Source of the DNA: Modicisalibacter tunisiensis
GTDB lineage: Bacteria > Pseudomonadota > Gammaproteobacteria > Pseudomonadales > Halomonadaceae
Length of the DNA stretch: 64,000 nt
Reading direction: 5' to 3'
NCBI RefSeq assembly: GCF_020148005.1
Contig: NZ_JAGXFD010000001.1
Span: forward strand, 1,484,556-1,548,555
A program made the translations under genes and the position numbers. This document shows, piece after piece, positions 1-10,946 of this stretch. The notes beneath the pieces were generated by a model. It did not search any database, was not told where the DNA came from, and worked only from the letters and a program-made list of their open reading frames with translations. The first letter of the stretch is position 1, and each line of letters begins with the position of its first letter.

Positions 1-1079
<1,079 letters not shown>

Positions 1080-1083
1080 ACGC

Positions 1084-1767
1084 ATGATCGCCTTCGAGCA
1101 CGTCGGCAAGCGTTACGGCGGGCGCTACGAGGCGCTCGCCGACATCAACTTCCGCATCGCCCGCGGCGAAATGCTGTTCCTGACCGGCCACTCCGGGGCC
1201 GGCAAGAGTTCGCTGCTGCGGCTGATCATGCGCCTCGAGCGGCCGTCCCGGGGGCGGCTGCTGGTGGCCGGGCACGACATCGACCGCCTGCACGCCAGCC
1301 AGATCCCCTACTACCGGCGCCAGATCGGCGTGGTCTTCCAGGACCACCAGCTGCTGTTCGATCGCGATGTCTTCGCCAATGTCGCCCTGCCGCTGGCGAT
1401 CCAGGGGGTCGAGCCGCACGAGTCGGCCCGGCGGGTCCGGGCGGCGCTCGACAAGGTGGGCCTGCTGCACCGCGAGCGGGCCCTGCCCATCGAGCTCTCC
1501 ACGGGCGAGCAGCAGCGCGTGGGCATCGCCCGGGCGGTGGTCAACAAGCCGCCGCTGCTGCTCGCCGACGAGCCCACCGGCAATCTCGATCCCCAGCTGT
1601 CCGCCGATATCATGCGCCTGTTCGAGGAGTTCAATCGCATCGGTACCACGGTGCTGGTGGCCAGTCACGACCTGGCGCTGATCGCGCGGCTGCGGCATCG
1701 CGTGCTGCGTCTGCGCGAGGGGCGGCTGGTCAGCGATGAGCAGATCGGCGACGGGGAGGGCGCATGA
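1084..1767 (+). CDS. ftsE: FtsE, cell-division ABC ATPase
   Basis: FtsE is the cytoplasmic ATPase of the FtsEX divisome complex, which controls septal peptidoglycan hydrolases. The 227-residue protein has Walker A GHSGAGKS at residues 35-42, a Q-loop (VVFQDHQ), an ABC signature written LSTGEQQ (usually LSGGEQQ in this family) and Walker B LLLADEP followed by TGNLD. The start lies four bases after the ftsY stop, and the last four bases overlap ftsX (ATGA), so the three genes are probably co-transcribed and translationally coupled. The Gly-to-Thr change in the signature loop is a small oddity and not obviously inactivating. Confidence 0.96.
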   Translation: MIAFEHVGKRYGGRYEALADINFRIARGEMLFLTGHSGAGKSSLLRLIMRLERPSRGRLLVAGHDIDRLHASQIPYYRRQIGVVFQDHQLLFDRDVFANVALPLAIQGVEPHESARRVRAALDKVGLLHRERALPIELSTGEQQRVGIARAVVNKPPLLLADEPTGNLDPQLSADIMRLFEEFNRIGTTVLVASHDLALIARLRHRVLRLREGRLVSDEQIGDGEGA

Positions 1768-2747
1768 AGGCATCGGGGTCTCGCCAGTCACCGCCGCGGC
1801 GCGGGGCGCGCAGCCGGCGAGCGGGTATCGACAGTCGCACCCGGGCCTGGCTGCGCCATCATCGGGCCGTGGGCCTCGACAGCGCCCGGCGCCTGCTGCG
1901 CCGCCCGCTGAGCAGCCTGCTGACCATGCTCGCCATCGGCATCGCCCTGGTGCTGCCGGCCGGACTGTGGCTGGCGCTGTCCGGCGCCGACGACATCGGC
2001 CGGCGGCTTCAGGACAGCGCCACGCTGACCGTCTATCTGTCGCCCGCGGTCAGCGAGAGCCGGTCCATGACGATCGCCGACACCCTGAGACGCCATCCGG
2101 ACGTGGCGAGCGCCCGGCTGATCACCGCCGCCGAGGGGGCGGCCGAGTTCCAGCAGGCGCTGGGGCTCGAGGATGCCCTGGCCGAACTCGACGACAACCC
2201 GTTGCCGGCCAGCGTGGTGATCTCGCCCGTCGACACGTCTCCCGCGGCGGTACGCGACCTCGGCGACCAGCTCGAACGCGTCGACGGTGTCGACGAGGTG
2301 CGCGTCGACCTGGCCTGGCTCGAGCGCCTGCGGCAGCTGGCGGCGTTCGGCCGTCGGCTGACGCTGGCCCTGGGCGGGCTGTTCGGGCTTGGTGCCCTGC
2401 TGGTGGTGGGCAACACCATTCGTCTGGCGGTGGAGAGCCGTCGCCGGGAGATCGAGGTGGTGACGCTGATCGGTGCCACCCATGCCTTCGTGCGTCGGCC
2501 CTTCCTCTACAGCGGCGCCTGGTACGGCCTGGGGGGCGGGGTGGTCGCCTGGTTGCTGCTGGCGCTGGGCGGGCGCTGGCTGGCGGCGCCGCTGCATGAC
2601 CTGGCCCAGAGCTACGGGGCGCACTTCGGCATGCCGGCGCTGGGCTGGCAGGGCTCGGCAATGCTGCTGGCTTCGAGTACACTGGTGGGCTGGCTGGGCG
2701 GCTGGATCGCCGTGCATCGTCATCTCGCCGATGCGCGCCCACGCTAG
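1764..2747 (+). CDS. ftsX: FtsX, cell-division permease-like protein
   Basis: FtsX is the membrane partner of FtsE. The 327-residue protein has a basic, disordered N-terminus (about residues 1-40), a first membrane helix (about 49-75), a periplasmic domain that in relatives contacts amidase activators, and three C-terminal helices (about 205-225, 250-275, 295-315). The conserved stretch between helices (VESRRREIEVVTLIGAT) is typical of FtsX. The ATG overlaps the ftsE stop by four bases. The Arg-rich N-terminal extension is longer than in some relatives. Confidence 0.94.
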   Translation: MKASGSRQSPPRRGARSRRAGIDSRTRAWLRHHRAVGLDSARRLLRRPLSSLLTMLAIGIALVLPAGLWLALSGADDIGRRLQDSATLTVYLSPAVSESRSMTIADTLRRHPDVASARLITAAEGAAEFQQALGLEDALAELDDNPLPASVVISPVDTSPAAVRDLGDQLERVDGVDEVRVDLAWLERLRQLAAFGRRLTLALGGLFGLGALLVVGNTIRLAVESRRREIEVVTLIGATHAFVRRPFLYSGAWYGLGGGVVAWLLLALGGRWLAAPLHDLAQSYGAHFGMPALGWQGSAMLLASSTLVGWLGGWIAVHRHLADARPR

Positions 2748-2800
2748 ACGCGGATCAAGACACACCCTGTACAGGGGCCTCGGCGGCTTGCACGAAAGTT

Positions 2801-2827
2801 GAACTTCTTTCTACGCTGAGGGTCCGA
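2801..2827 (+). promoter_or_regulatory. Sigma-E (RpoE)-type promoter of rpoH
   Basis: GAACTT (2801-2806), a 16-base spacer and TCCGA (2823-2827) match the RpoE consensus (GAACTT, about 16 bases, TCTGA). E. coli rpoH P3 has the same -35 hexamer, the same spacing and a GGTCTGA -10, compared with GGTCCGA here. The expected start lies about 85 bases upstream of the rpoH ATG. Fit is by eye; activity is inferred. Confidence 0.75.
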
Positions 2828-2916
2828 GGTCAGGGAATCAAGGTTGGATAACGAAGAGTTACCGGATCGAGGTCATGCGGCATCGGTCCTTCAAGGGCAA
2901 CATGGAGACATCTTGC

Positions 2917-3783
<867 letters not shown>

Positions 3784-3827
3784 TTCCCTGCGGGCCCCTC
3801 GCGCATGTTGCCCCTGGACCGAATGAC

Positions 3828-3856
3828 ACGACGCCCGGCTCGATGCCGGGCGTCGT
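3828..3856. terminator. Bidirectional hairpin between rpoH and slmA
   Basis: Perfect 12-bp stem ACGACGCCCGGC (3828-3839) / GCCGGGCGTCGT (3845-3856) with a five-base loop. It sits between the convergent stops of rpoH and slmA. The T-tract is poor on both sides, so termination strength is uncertain. Confidence 0.7.
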
Positions 3857-3861
3857 CGTCT

Positions 3862-4479
3862 TCAGCAGGCCTGGGTTTGTGCGACCCCTCTCAGCAGCTC
3901 GCGGGACAGGTGGGCCCACTGGGTGTCCCACTGGTCGGTGGGGCGGCGCCGGAAGTCGCTGCGCACGTACTGGCCGATACGCCCCTCGGCATAGGCCAGC
4001 AGCAGGTTGGCGGCGGCGGGAACCGGCAGCGACGGGCGCAGCCCCTCGCGCAGCTCGGCTTCGCGCAGCACCTGCTTGAGCTGGGTTTCCAGGCGCTCGA
4101 AGAGCTGGCCCATGCGCACCCGCAGCCGGGCGGTCTCGCCGGTCAGGGCGTCGCCGTTGAGCAGTCGACACAGCCCCGGGTTCTTCTCGGCGAACCCCAG
4201 CAACAGCATCAGGATATGCTGACAGCGAGGCAGGGCCTCCTGGGTCTCGTCGAGGATCAGCCGGATGCGCTCGAACAGGGTCGACTCGATGAACTCGATC
4301 AGCCCCTCGAACATCCGCGCCTTGCTGGGGAAATGGCGGTACAGCGCGGCTTCGCTGACGCCGACCTGACGGGCCAGCGAGGCCGTGGTGATGCGCTTGC
4401 CGCTGTCCTCCTCGAGCATCAGCGCCAGCGCCTGGAGGATCTGCTCGCGGCGGTTCTGCTTGGTGGTTACCTGCGTCAT
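3862..4479 (-). CDS. slmA: SlmA, nucleoid occlusion factor (TetR family)
   Basis: SlmA binds specific chromosomal sites and blocks FtsZ assembly over the nucleoid. The 205-residue protein has the TetR-type helix-turn-helix near the N-terminus ([20 protein letters not shown]), followed by [16 protein letters not shown] and [16 protein letters not shown], all close to E. coli SlmA. The position downstream of argB, in the coaBC-dut-algC-argB group, supports this over a generic TetR regulator. It probably has its own promoter (4512-4540) in the argB-slmA gap. Confidence 0.95.
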   Translation of the reverse strand: MTQVTTKQNRREQILQALALMLEEDSGKRITTASLARQVGVSEAALYRHFPSKARMFEGLIEFIESTLFERIRLILDETQEALPRCQHILMLLLGFAEKNPGLCRLLNGDALTGETARLRVRMGQLFERLETQLKQVLREAELREGLRPSLPVPAAANLLLAYAEGRIGQYVRSDFRRRPTDQWDTQWAHLSRELLRGVAQTQAC

Positions 4480-4511
4480 GAGGATTCTTCTAATATTTTA
4501 TGATGTCCCCA

Positions 4512-4540
4512 ATCGTACTGTCGGGCCTGCCTGGTAGCAA
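4512..4540 (-). promoter_or_regulatory. Sigma-70-like promoter upstream of slmA
   Basis: On the minus strand, TTGCTA (4540-4535), a 17-base spacer and TACGAT (4517-4512) give a four-of-six match to each consensus hexamer. It lies 33 bases or more upstream of the slmA ATG. Confidence 0.45.
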
Positions 4541-4591
4541 ACCGCGCTCATTCTATTTCGGCAGGCGCGACCGTCCTGTCGCCGGCCGGAG

Positions 4592-5524
<933 letters not shown>

Positions 5525-5535
5525 TCAGGATGGAA

Positions 5536-5561
5536 CGCCGCCGGCGCGAGTGCCGGCGGCG
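5536..5561 (-). terminator. Hairpin between algC and argB
   Basis: Perfect 10-bp stem CGCCGCCGGC (5536-5545) / GCCGGCGGCG (5552-5561) with a six-base loop, just after the algC stop on the minus strand. It may terminate partially or shape mRNA ends within the cluster. Confidence 0.5.
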
Positions 5562-5570
5562 GGGGTGGGG

Positions 5571-6953
5571 TCAGAACGGCAGTTCGGCGTCCGGGGCGAC
5601 CTGCTTCAGGGCATCGCGGAAGCGCGCCTGGACGCGCTCGAGCGCCTCCTGGCTCTTGCCCTCGAAGCGCAGCACCAGCACCGGCGTGGTGTTGGAGGCA
5701 CGGCACAGGCCCCAGCCGTCGGGATAGTCGACGCGGATGCCGTCGAGGGTGGTCTTGACGCCCTCGTCGCCGAAGTCGCCCTCGCGGGCCAGCTTGTCGA
5801 CGATCGCGAACTTGTTGTCGTCGGTGACCTTGACGTTGAGTTCCGGGGTGCCGAGATCCTGCGGGAAGTGGGCGAAGAAGGCGTCGGCGTCGTCGGCCTG
5901 CCTGGAGAGGATCTCCAGCAGCCGTGCGGCGCCGTAGAGGCCATCGTCGAAGCCGTACCAGCGCTCCTTGAAGAAGATGTGGCCGCTCATCTCGCCGGCG
6001 AGCTGCGCGCCGGTCTCCTTCATGCGCGCCTTGATCAGCGAGTGACCGGTGCGCCACATCTCCGGCTCGCCGCCAGCGTCATCGATCACCTTGGCGAGAT
6101 TGCCGGTGCACTTGACGTCGAAGATGACACGGGCGCCGGGGTTGCGGGTGAGCATGTCCTCGGCGAAGGCCATCATCAGCCGGTCGGGATAGATCACTTC
6201 CCCCTTGGGGGTGACCACGCCGAGGCGGTCGCCGTCGCCGTCGAAGGCCAGGCCGATGTCGGCGCCGGTTTCCTTGACCGTGCGGATCAGGTCCTCGAGG
6301 TTCTCGAGCTTGCCCGGGTCCGGATGGTGGTTGGGGAAGTCGCCGTCGATCTCGTCGAATAGCGTCACGGTCTCGGCGCCGAGCCGCGCGACCAGCTGGG
6401 GCCCCAGTTCGCCGGCCACGCCGTTGCCGCAGTCGACCACCGCCTTGATCGGGCCGCCCAGCTTGACGTCGCCGAGGATGCGCTCGAGATAGGCGTCGCG
6501 CACGTCATGTTCACTGACCTTGCCCTCGCCGTGGGTCAGGTTGTCGTCGACGATGCGCTGGTACAGGGCGGTGATGGCGTCACCGGAGAGCGTCTCGCCG
6601 CCCAGCACGATCTTGAAGCCGTTGTACTCGGGCGGGTTGTGGCTGCCGGTGACCATCACCCCGGAAGTGCTGCCCTCGAGGGTATGCGTGGCGAAATAGA
6701 GCACCGGCGTGGGCACCATGCCGATGTCGATGACATCGCGGCCGGCGGCGGTCAGTCCCTTGATCAGTGCGGCCTGCAGGCGCGGCCCCGAGTGGCGGCC
6801 GTCGCGGGCGACGATGACGGTCTGCTCGCCGCGTTCGGCGGCCTCGCTGCCGATGGCCCGGCCGATCAGCTCGACATTGGCCTCGGTCAGGGTGTCATCG
6901 ACGGTGCCGCGGATGTCGTAGGCCCGGAAGATGGATGGGGTGATATCGCTCAT
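5571..6953 (-). CDS. algC: Phosphomannomutase / phosphoglucomutase (AlgC type)
   Basis: AlgC-type enzymes interconvert hexose 6- and 1-phosphates for LPS, exopolysaccharide and nucleotide-sugar synthesis. The 460-residue protein has the active-site phosphoserine loop TGSHNP (Ser near 104), the Mg-binding loop DGDGDRLG, a sugar-binding GEMSGH loop and a C-terminal phosphate-binding SNTTP. The ATG at 6953 has a near-perfect AAGGAGG five bases upstream; an in-frame ATG at 6980 lacks such support. Length matches P. aeruginosa AlgC (463 residues). The neighbours dut and argB are the same as in Pseudomonas. Confidence 0.95.
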   Translation of the reverse strand: MSDITPSIFRAYDIRGTVDDTLTEANVELIGRAIGSEAAERGEQTVIVARDGRHSGPRLQAALIKGLTAAGRDVIDIGMVPTPVLYFATHTLEGSTSGVMVTGSHNPPEYNGFKIVLGGETLSGDAITALYQRIVDDNLTHGEGKVSEHDVRDAYLERILGDVKLGGPIKAVVDCGNGVAGELGPQLVARLGAETVTLFDEIDGDFPNHHPDPGKLENLEDLIRTVKETGADIGLAFDGDGDRLGVVTPKGEVIYPDRLMMAFAEDMLTRNPGARVIFDVKCTGNLAKVIDDAGGEPEMWRTGHSLIKARMKETGAQLAGEMSGHIFFKERWYGFDDGLYGAARLLEILSRQADDADAFFAHFPQDLGTPELNVKVTDDNKFAIVDKLAREGDFGDEGVKTTLDGIRVDYPDGWGLCRASNTTPVLVLRFEGKSQEALERVQARFRDALKQVAPDAELPF

Positions 6954-7042
6954 GGGTCCCTCCTTGGTCATGGGATGCAAAACGAACGGGGCGGGTGGTC
7001 ATCCGCCGGTTGTCGGCCGCCGTCGGCGGCCCGTGCTGCTTT

Positions 7043-7096
7043 CTCAGGCTCGTCCGAAAAGCCGGCAGGCGCGGTCAGTTTTCGGTCGAGCCTGAG
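7043..7096. repeat. Long inverted repeat in the algC-dut gap (unit A)
   Basis: Arms CTCAGGCTCG-T-CCGAAAA (7043-7060) and TTTTCGG-T-CGAGCCTGAG (7079-7096) pair over 17 of 18 positions, leaving an 18-base loop. Part of the unit (AAAAGCCGGCAGGCGCGGTCAG) resembles the beginning of the larger element that follows at 7097, suggesting two related copies side by side. It looks like a REP-type structured repeat. Confidence 0.85.
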
Positions 7097-7232
7097 TGCT
7101 GCCTGAAAAGCCGACGAGCGAAGTCAGGACAAGGCAAAAATCGGTGAAAGAGCGGAGCTTACGGGGTGTAAATGAGCATCTTGAACCGATTTTCAACGTC
7201 GTATTGCCGAGCGTAGTCCTTTTCAGGCAGTG
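7097..7232 (-). repeat. Structured repeat directly downstream of dut (unit B)
   Basis: A 136-base imperfect palindrome begins one base after the dut stop on the minus strand. Outer arms CTGCCTGAAAAG (7099-7110) / CTTTTCAGGCAG (7219-7230) are perfect 12-mers; inner arms AAAATCGGT (7137-7145) / ACCGATTTT (7185-7193) are perfect 9-mers. Read on the minus strand, its core GTTCAAG-A-TGCTCATTTAC is nearly the same as the element after rho at 61753-61855. It could act as a 3'-UTR structure or terminator, or as a mobile repeat. Confidence 0.8.
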
Positions 7233-7233
7233 C

Positions 7234-7722
7234 TTAGTGGCGGCCGGAGTGGCCGAAGCCCCCTTCTCCGCGCTGGCTGGCGGCGAAGTCGTCGACGACC
7301 TCGATGTCGGCCTGCACCACCGGTACCAGCACGAACTGGGCCAGGCGTTCGCCGGGCTCGAGCACGAAGGGCTCGCGGCCGCGGTTCCAGACCGAGATCA
7401 TCAGCTCGCCCTGGTAGTCGGAATCGATCAGCCCGACCAGGTTGCCCAGCACGATGCCGTGCCTGTGGCCCAGGCCCGAGCGGGGCAGGATCATGCCGGC
7501 GAGCCCGGGGTCGGCGATGTGCACGGCCAGGCCGGTGCGCACCAGCTCGCAGTCGCCCGGCGCCAGCTCGAGCGGCGCGTCGAGCAGGACGCGCAGGTCC
7601 ATGCCGGCGCTGCCGGTGGTGGCGTAGTGCGGCAGCGGGTAGGCGTGGACGCGCTCGTCGAGCACCTTCACGGCCAGCGGCGGTCGGGTGGCTTGCGGGG
7701 TCGGGGAAAGGGTGTCGTTCAT
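7234..7722 (-). CDS. dut: dUTPase
   Basis: Dut hydrolyses dUTP to dUMP, keeping uracil out of DNA and feeding thymidylate synthesis. The 162-residue protein has the five trimeric dUTPase motifs in order: [22 protein letters not shown], the [10 protein letters not shown] strand and the C-terminal P-loop-like arm [10 protein letters not shown]. Its ATG overlaps the coaBC stop by four bases (ATGA), so it is translationally coupled to coaBC. The N-terminus is about ten residues longer than the E. coli enzyme. Confidence 0.97.
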   Translation of the reverse strand: MNDTLSPTPQATRPPLAVKVLDERVHAYPLPHYATTGSAGMDLRVLLDAPLELAPGDCELVRTGLAVHIADPGLAGMILPRSGLGHRHGIVLGNLVGLIDSDYQGELMISVWNRGREPFVLEPGERLAQFVLVPVVQADIEVVDDFAASQRGEGGFGHSGRH

Positions 7723-9047
7723 CGGCAGTCCTGTCGGGACACGGAAGCGTTCGTGGAAGCGCGCTCGCGAAAGCGCGCGATGACCTGGTCGATCACGGCC
7801 TCGGCCAGCGCGCTCTTGGACTGGGCCGGCAGCTCGCGGCGTCCCTCGCCGCCGAGGCCATCCCGCCACAGTACCAGTGCGGCGTTGTCGTCGGCGCCGA
7901 AACCCAGCCCGGGGCGCGAGACATCATTGGCGACGATCATGTCGAGGTTCTTGCGGGCGAGCTTGTCGCGGGCATAGGCCTCGAGATCGCGGGTCTCGGC
8001 CGCAAAGCCCACCACGAAGGGGCGCGGGGTCTCGGCGGCGATCGTGGCGATGATGTCGGGATTCTTGACCAGCTCCAGGGTCAGGGTGTCGGTCTCGTCG
8101 GTCTTCTTGATCTTGTGCTCGGCGGGGCGGGCGGCACGGTAGTCGGCGACCGCCGCGCAGCCGATGAAGACGTCGCTGTCGGCGACGGCCTCGCGGACGG
8201 CGGCGAGCATCTCGTCGGCCGAGGTGACGTCGACGCGCTCGACCCCGGCGGGCGTCCCCAGCGCCACCGGGCCGCTGATCAGGCGCACACGGGCGCCGCG
8301 GGCGGCGGCGGCGGCGGCCAGCGCATAGCCCATCTTGCCCGAACTGTGGTTCGAGAGATAGCGCACCGGGTCGAGCGCCTCGCGGGTCGGGCCGGCGGTC
8401 AGGGTCAGGGTCAGGCCCGCGGCATCGCCGGTGACCGGCTCGTGAGTCGCGGCAGGCGGCGCGGCTTCGGGCGCCCTGTCGGACGCGGCATTGGGTGCCA
8501 TGAGAAGCTGCTCGACGATCGCCTCGGGCTCGAGCATGCGCCCGGCGCCGATGTCGCCGCAGGCCTGGTCGCCGCTGTCGGGACCCAGCAGGCGCCAGCC
8601 GTGGCCCTCGAGGCGGCGGGTATTGTCGCGGGTCGCCGGGTGTGCCCACATCGCCTGGTTCATCGCCGGAGCCAGCACGCACTCGGCGGTGGTGGCCAGG
8701 CACAGGGTGGTCAGGAGGTCATCGGCGTGGCCGTGGGCCAGGCGGGCCATCAGGTCGGCGGTGGCCGGGGCGATCAGCACCAGCTCGGCCCAGCGGGCCA
8801 GCTCGATGTGGCCCATGCCGGCTTCCGCCTCGGGGTCGAGCAGCGAGGTGCGCACGGCCTCGCCGGTCAGCGCCTGGAGGGTCAGCGGCGTGATGAAGGC
8901 CTGCGCGCCCTCGGTCATCACCACGCGCACCTCGGCGCCCGCCTTCTTGAGCAGGCGGGCGAGCATGGCGCTCTTGTAGGCGGCGATGCCGCCGCTGATG
9001 CCCAGCAGGATGCGCTTTCCGGCCAGGGGCGGCCCGAAACCCGACAT
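7719..9047 (-). CDS. coaBC: Bifunctional phosphopantothenoylcysteine decarboxylase / synthetase
   Basis: CoaBC carries out two steps of coenzyme A synthesis: joining cysteine to 4'-phosphopantothenate, then decarboxylation. The 442-residue protein has the FMN-dependent CoaC half first ([10 protein letters not shown] near 16-25, [18 protein letters not shown]), a linker of about 35 residues rich in Ala and Pro near 185-215, then the CoaB half ([21 protein letters not shown] split over the linker end, and a KIKK motif). The linker is longer and less conserved than either half. It shares a four-base overlap with dut. Confidence 0.97.
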   Translation of the reverse strand: MSGFGPPLAGKRILLGISGGIAAYKSAMLARLLKKAGAEVRVVMTEGAQAFITPLTLQALTGEAVRTSLLDPEAEAGMGHIELARWAELVLIAPATADLMARLAHGHADDLLTTLCLATTAECVLAPAMNQAMWAHPATRDNTRRLEGHGWRLLGPDSGDQACGDIGAGRMLEPEAIVEQLLMAPNAASDRAPEAAPPAATHEPVTGDAAGLTLTLTAGPTREALDPVRYLSNHSSGKMGYALAAAAAARGARVRLISGPVALGTPAGVERVDVTSADEMLAAVREAVADSDVFIGCAAVADYRAARPAEHKIKKTDETDTLTLELVKNPDIIATIAAETPRPFVVGFAAETRDLEAYARDKLARKNLDMIVANDVSRPGLGFGADDNAALVLWRDGLGGEGRRELPAQSKSALAEAVIDQVIARFRERASTNASVSRQDCR

Positions 9048-9115
9048 GACGGTTCACCTTCGAGAATGAAAGGGCAACTTTACCATTTCGCGGGGCGCGG
9101 TGCGTAATGCCGGCG

Positions 9116-10561
9116 TCAGCCCGCCCGGCGGATCGCGGCTTCCACGCCGCTCTCGTTCAGTGCGCGGTAGGCATCGAGCACCGCCCCGGAAAAGCGGGCG
9201 TCCCCGGCCAGTTCGCGCGGGACGATGGCATCGAGGGCGAGAAAGGCCGCGATCAGTCCGGCCGGCTCCTGATGGGCCTCGTGCAGGGCGGCGAAGGTCT
9301 CGGCCATGGGGTCGTCCACCGGGTGGCTCTCGCCCGACAGGTTGCTGCCGGCAGTGTAGCGAATCCAGGCCGCCACGCCGAGCGCCGTGCAGACGAGGTC
9401 GCCGCCGGCGTCGAGCCGTGTGCGGGCGCCGGCGAGCCAGCGCTGGGGCAGCTTCTGCGAGCCGTCCATGGCGATCTGCTGCAGGCGGTGGCGCAGGCTG
9501 TCGTTGGCGAAGCGCGCGAGCAGGCTCGTGGCGTAGGCGTCGAGGTCGGTGCCCGTGGGCATGGTCAGTGTCGGCGCGGCTTCGTTGCCCATGTAGCGGC
9601 ACAGCAGCGTGACGAATTCCGGGCGGCCGACGGCTTCCGCCACCGTCTCGATGCCCGCCAGCGCGCCGAGATAGGCGAGCAGCGAGTGGCTGCCGTTGAG
9701 CAGACGCAGCTTCATGGCTTCGAAGGGCGCGACGTCGGCGACCATCTGTACGCCGTCGTGTTCCCAGTCGGGGCGGCCCTGGGGGAAGTCATCCTCGACC
9801 ACCCACTGGCTGAAGGCCTCGCAGACCACCGCCGCCGGGTCGTCGATGCCCAGCGCCGCGAGGCCCGTGACATCGTCGTCGGTCATCGCCGGGACGATGC
9901 GGTCGACCATGCTGCAGGGAAAGGCGACGTGCTCGGCGATCCACCCGGCAAGGTGCGCGTCGCGGTGGCACGCCAGCTCGATCACCGCGCGGCGAACGCG
10001 TTTGCCGTTGTCCGACACGTTGTCGCAGCTGAGTACCGTGAAGGGCGGCGTGCCGGCGGCACGGCGGCGGGCCAGCGCCTCGACGAGCATCCCCGGGGCG
10101 CTGTGCGGTGTGGCGGGTTCGGCGATGTCGTGGGCGATCGGCGGGGCGTCGATGAGCAGGCGGCCATCGGCGGGATTCAGATGGTAGCCCTTCTCGGTGA
10201 CGGTCAGGGTGACGATGCGCACCCCGGGCTCGCTCATGCGCGCCAGCAGCGCCTCGCGGTCGGCGCCGTCGGGGCCGGCGTAGAGCGTCTCTCGGATCGC
10301 GCCGATCTCGCGCAGCGTGACATGCTCGCGGTCGGTGTATTCGACGACATGGTAGCGCCGGCCGCGCTCGCGCAGGCACTCGACGAGGCGGTGGTTGGAG
10401 CGGATGTTGGCGCTGACGATGCCCCAGTCGCCGCCGCCGTGGCGCGCCAGGTTGCGCTCCAGATAGACGGCCTGGTGGGCGCGGTGGAAGGCACCCAGGC
10501 CGAGGTGGACGATGCCCGGCCTGGCGTCTGCATACTGGCTGCCCACCCTGTGAAGTGCCAT
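9116..10561 (-). CDS. Mannitol dehydrogenase family polyol/uronate oxidoreductase
   Basis: Member of the long-chain polyol dehydrogenase family (mannitol 2-dehydrogenase, fructuronate and tagaturonate reductases), NAD(P)-dependent and cytoplasmic. The 481-residue protein has the nucleotide-binding start HLGLGAFHRAHQ (19-30) and the catalytic pattern Lys284-x4-Asn289-x2-His292 in KLRLLNGSH. Start at 10561 follows AAGGAG seven bases upstream; an in-frame ATG at 10600 is possible. Substrate cannot be told: no transporter, kinase or regulator for mannitol, arabinitol or fructuronate is next to it. It stands alone between coaBC and radC, two genes that are usually adjacent and divergent, so it may be an insertion. 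Confidence 0.88.
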   Translation of the reverse strand: MALHRVGSQYADARPGIVHLGLGAFHRAHQAVYLERNLARHGGGDWGIVSANIRSNHRLVECLRERGRRYHVVEYTDREHVTLREIGAIRETLYAGPDGADREALLARMSEPGVRIVTLTVTEKGYHLNPADGRLLIDAPPIAHDIAEPATPHSAPGMLVEALARRRAAGTPPFTVLSCDNVSDNGKRVRRAVIELACHRDAHLAGWIAEHVAFPCSMVDRIVPAMTDDDVTGLAALGIDDPAAVVCEAFSQWVVEDDFPQGRPDWEHDGVQMVADVAPFEAMKLRLLNGSHSLLAYLGALAGIETVAEAVGRPEFVTLLCRYMGNEAAPTLTMPTGTDLDAYATSLLARFANDSLRHRLQQIAMDGSQKLPQRWLAGARTRLDAGGDLVCTALGVAAWIRYTAGSNLSGESHPVDDPMAETFAALHEAHQEPAGLIAAFLALDAIVPRELAGDARFSGAVLDAYRALNESGVEAAIRRAG

Positions 10562-10946
10562 CTCCTGACTCCTTGTCGCGTTGGTCGCCGCGTATCCCAA
10601 GCCAGGCGATGGCCGTGGGCGGCCTCAGTATAGCGGGCCCGGGCGCCGCAGCAGGCCTGTCGAGCCGCAAAGCCGATACCGTTTCCCCGCAGGGCTATTG
10701 CTGATAGCTGCAACATGACTCGGGCTGATCCGTCGGCAGGTTTGCGAAGGGGCGCTGTGAACCCCTCCATGGGCGCTACCTACGCCATCCATGGCGTAGG
10801 ACCCCTTCTTCAACCTGCCCCCGGCCCCTCGTCAAAACCAACGGTGATTGCCCTACGTTTCCCCGGAGGTCGTCCATTAATGCGTAATTGCTGATATTGT
10901 GTGCATGGATGCCGTGAAGAGACCCGAAGCGGGAGTGGGGGAGCCG
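10562..10946. other. Divergent intergenic region between polyol dehydrogenase and radC
   Basis: This 385-base gap should hold the promoters for both divergent genes. Its clearest feature is the inverted-repeat element at 10735-10819. I see no convincing -35/-10 pair for either gene and no other gene. Confidence 0.6.
10735..10819. repeat. REP-like nested inverted repeat upstream of radC
   Basis: Outer arms of 18 bases (10735-10752 and 10802-10819) pair at 15 positions; within them lies a perfect 10-bp stem CCTACGCCAT (10779-10788) / ATGGCGTAGG (10791-10800) with a two-base CC gap. The nested design is typical of repetitive extragenic palindromes. Only one copy occurs in this window, so its repetitive nature is inferred. 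Confidence 0.75.

Noticed and set aside
2788-2803. A sigma-54-like sequence (TTGCACG-N4-TTGAA) upstream of rpoH
   Set aside because: The invariant GG at -24 and GC at -12 are each half missing. The overlapping sigma-E match is much better.
3862-4479. A generic TetR repressor with a local operator
   Set aside because: Sequence and context identify SlmA, whose sites are spread over the chromosome.
10899-10946. Upstream GTG and ATG starts for radC
   Set aside because: They add 16 or 14 residues not seen in RadC proteins; the ATG at 10947 matches the family start.
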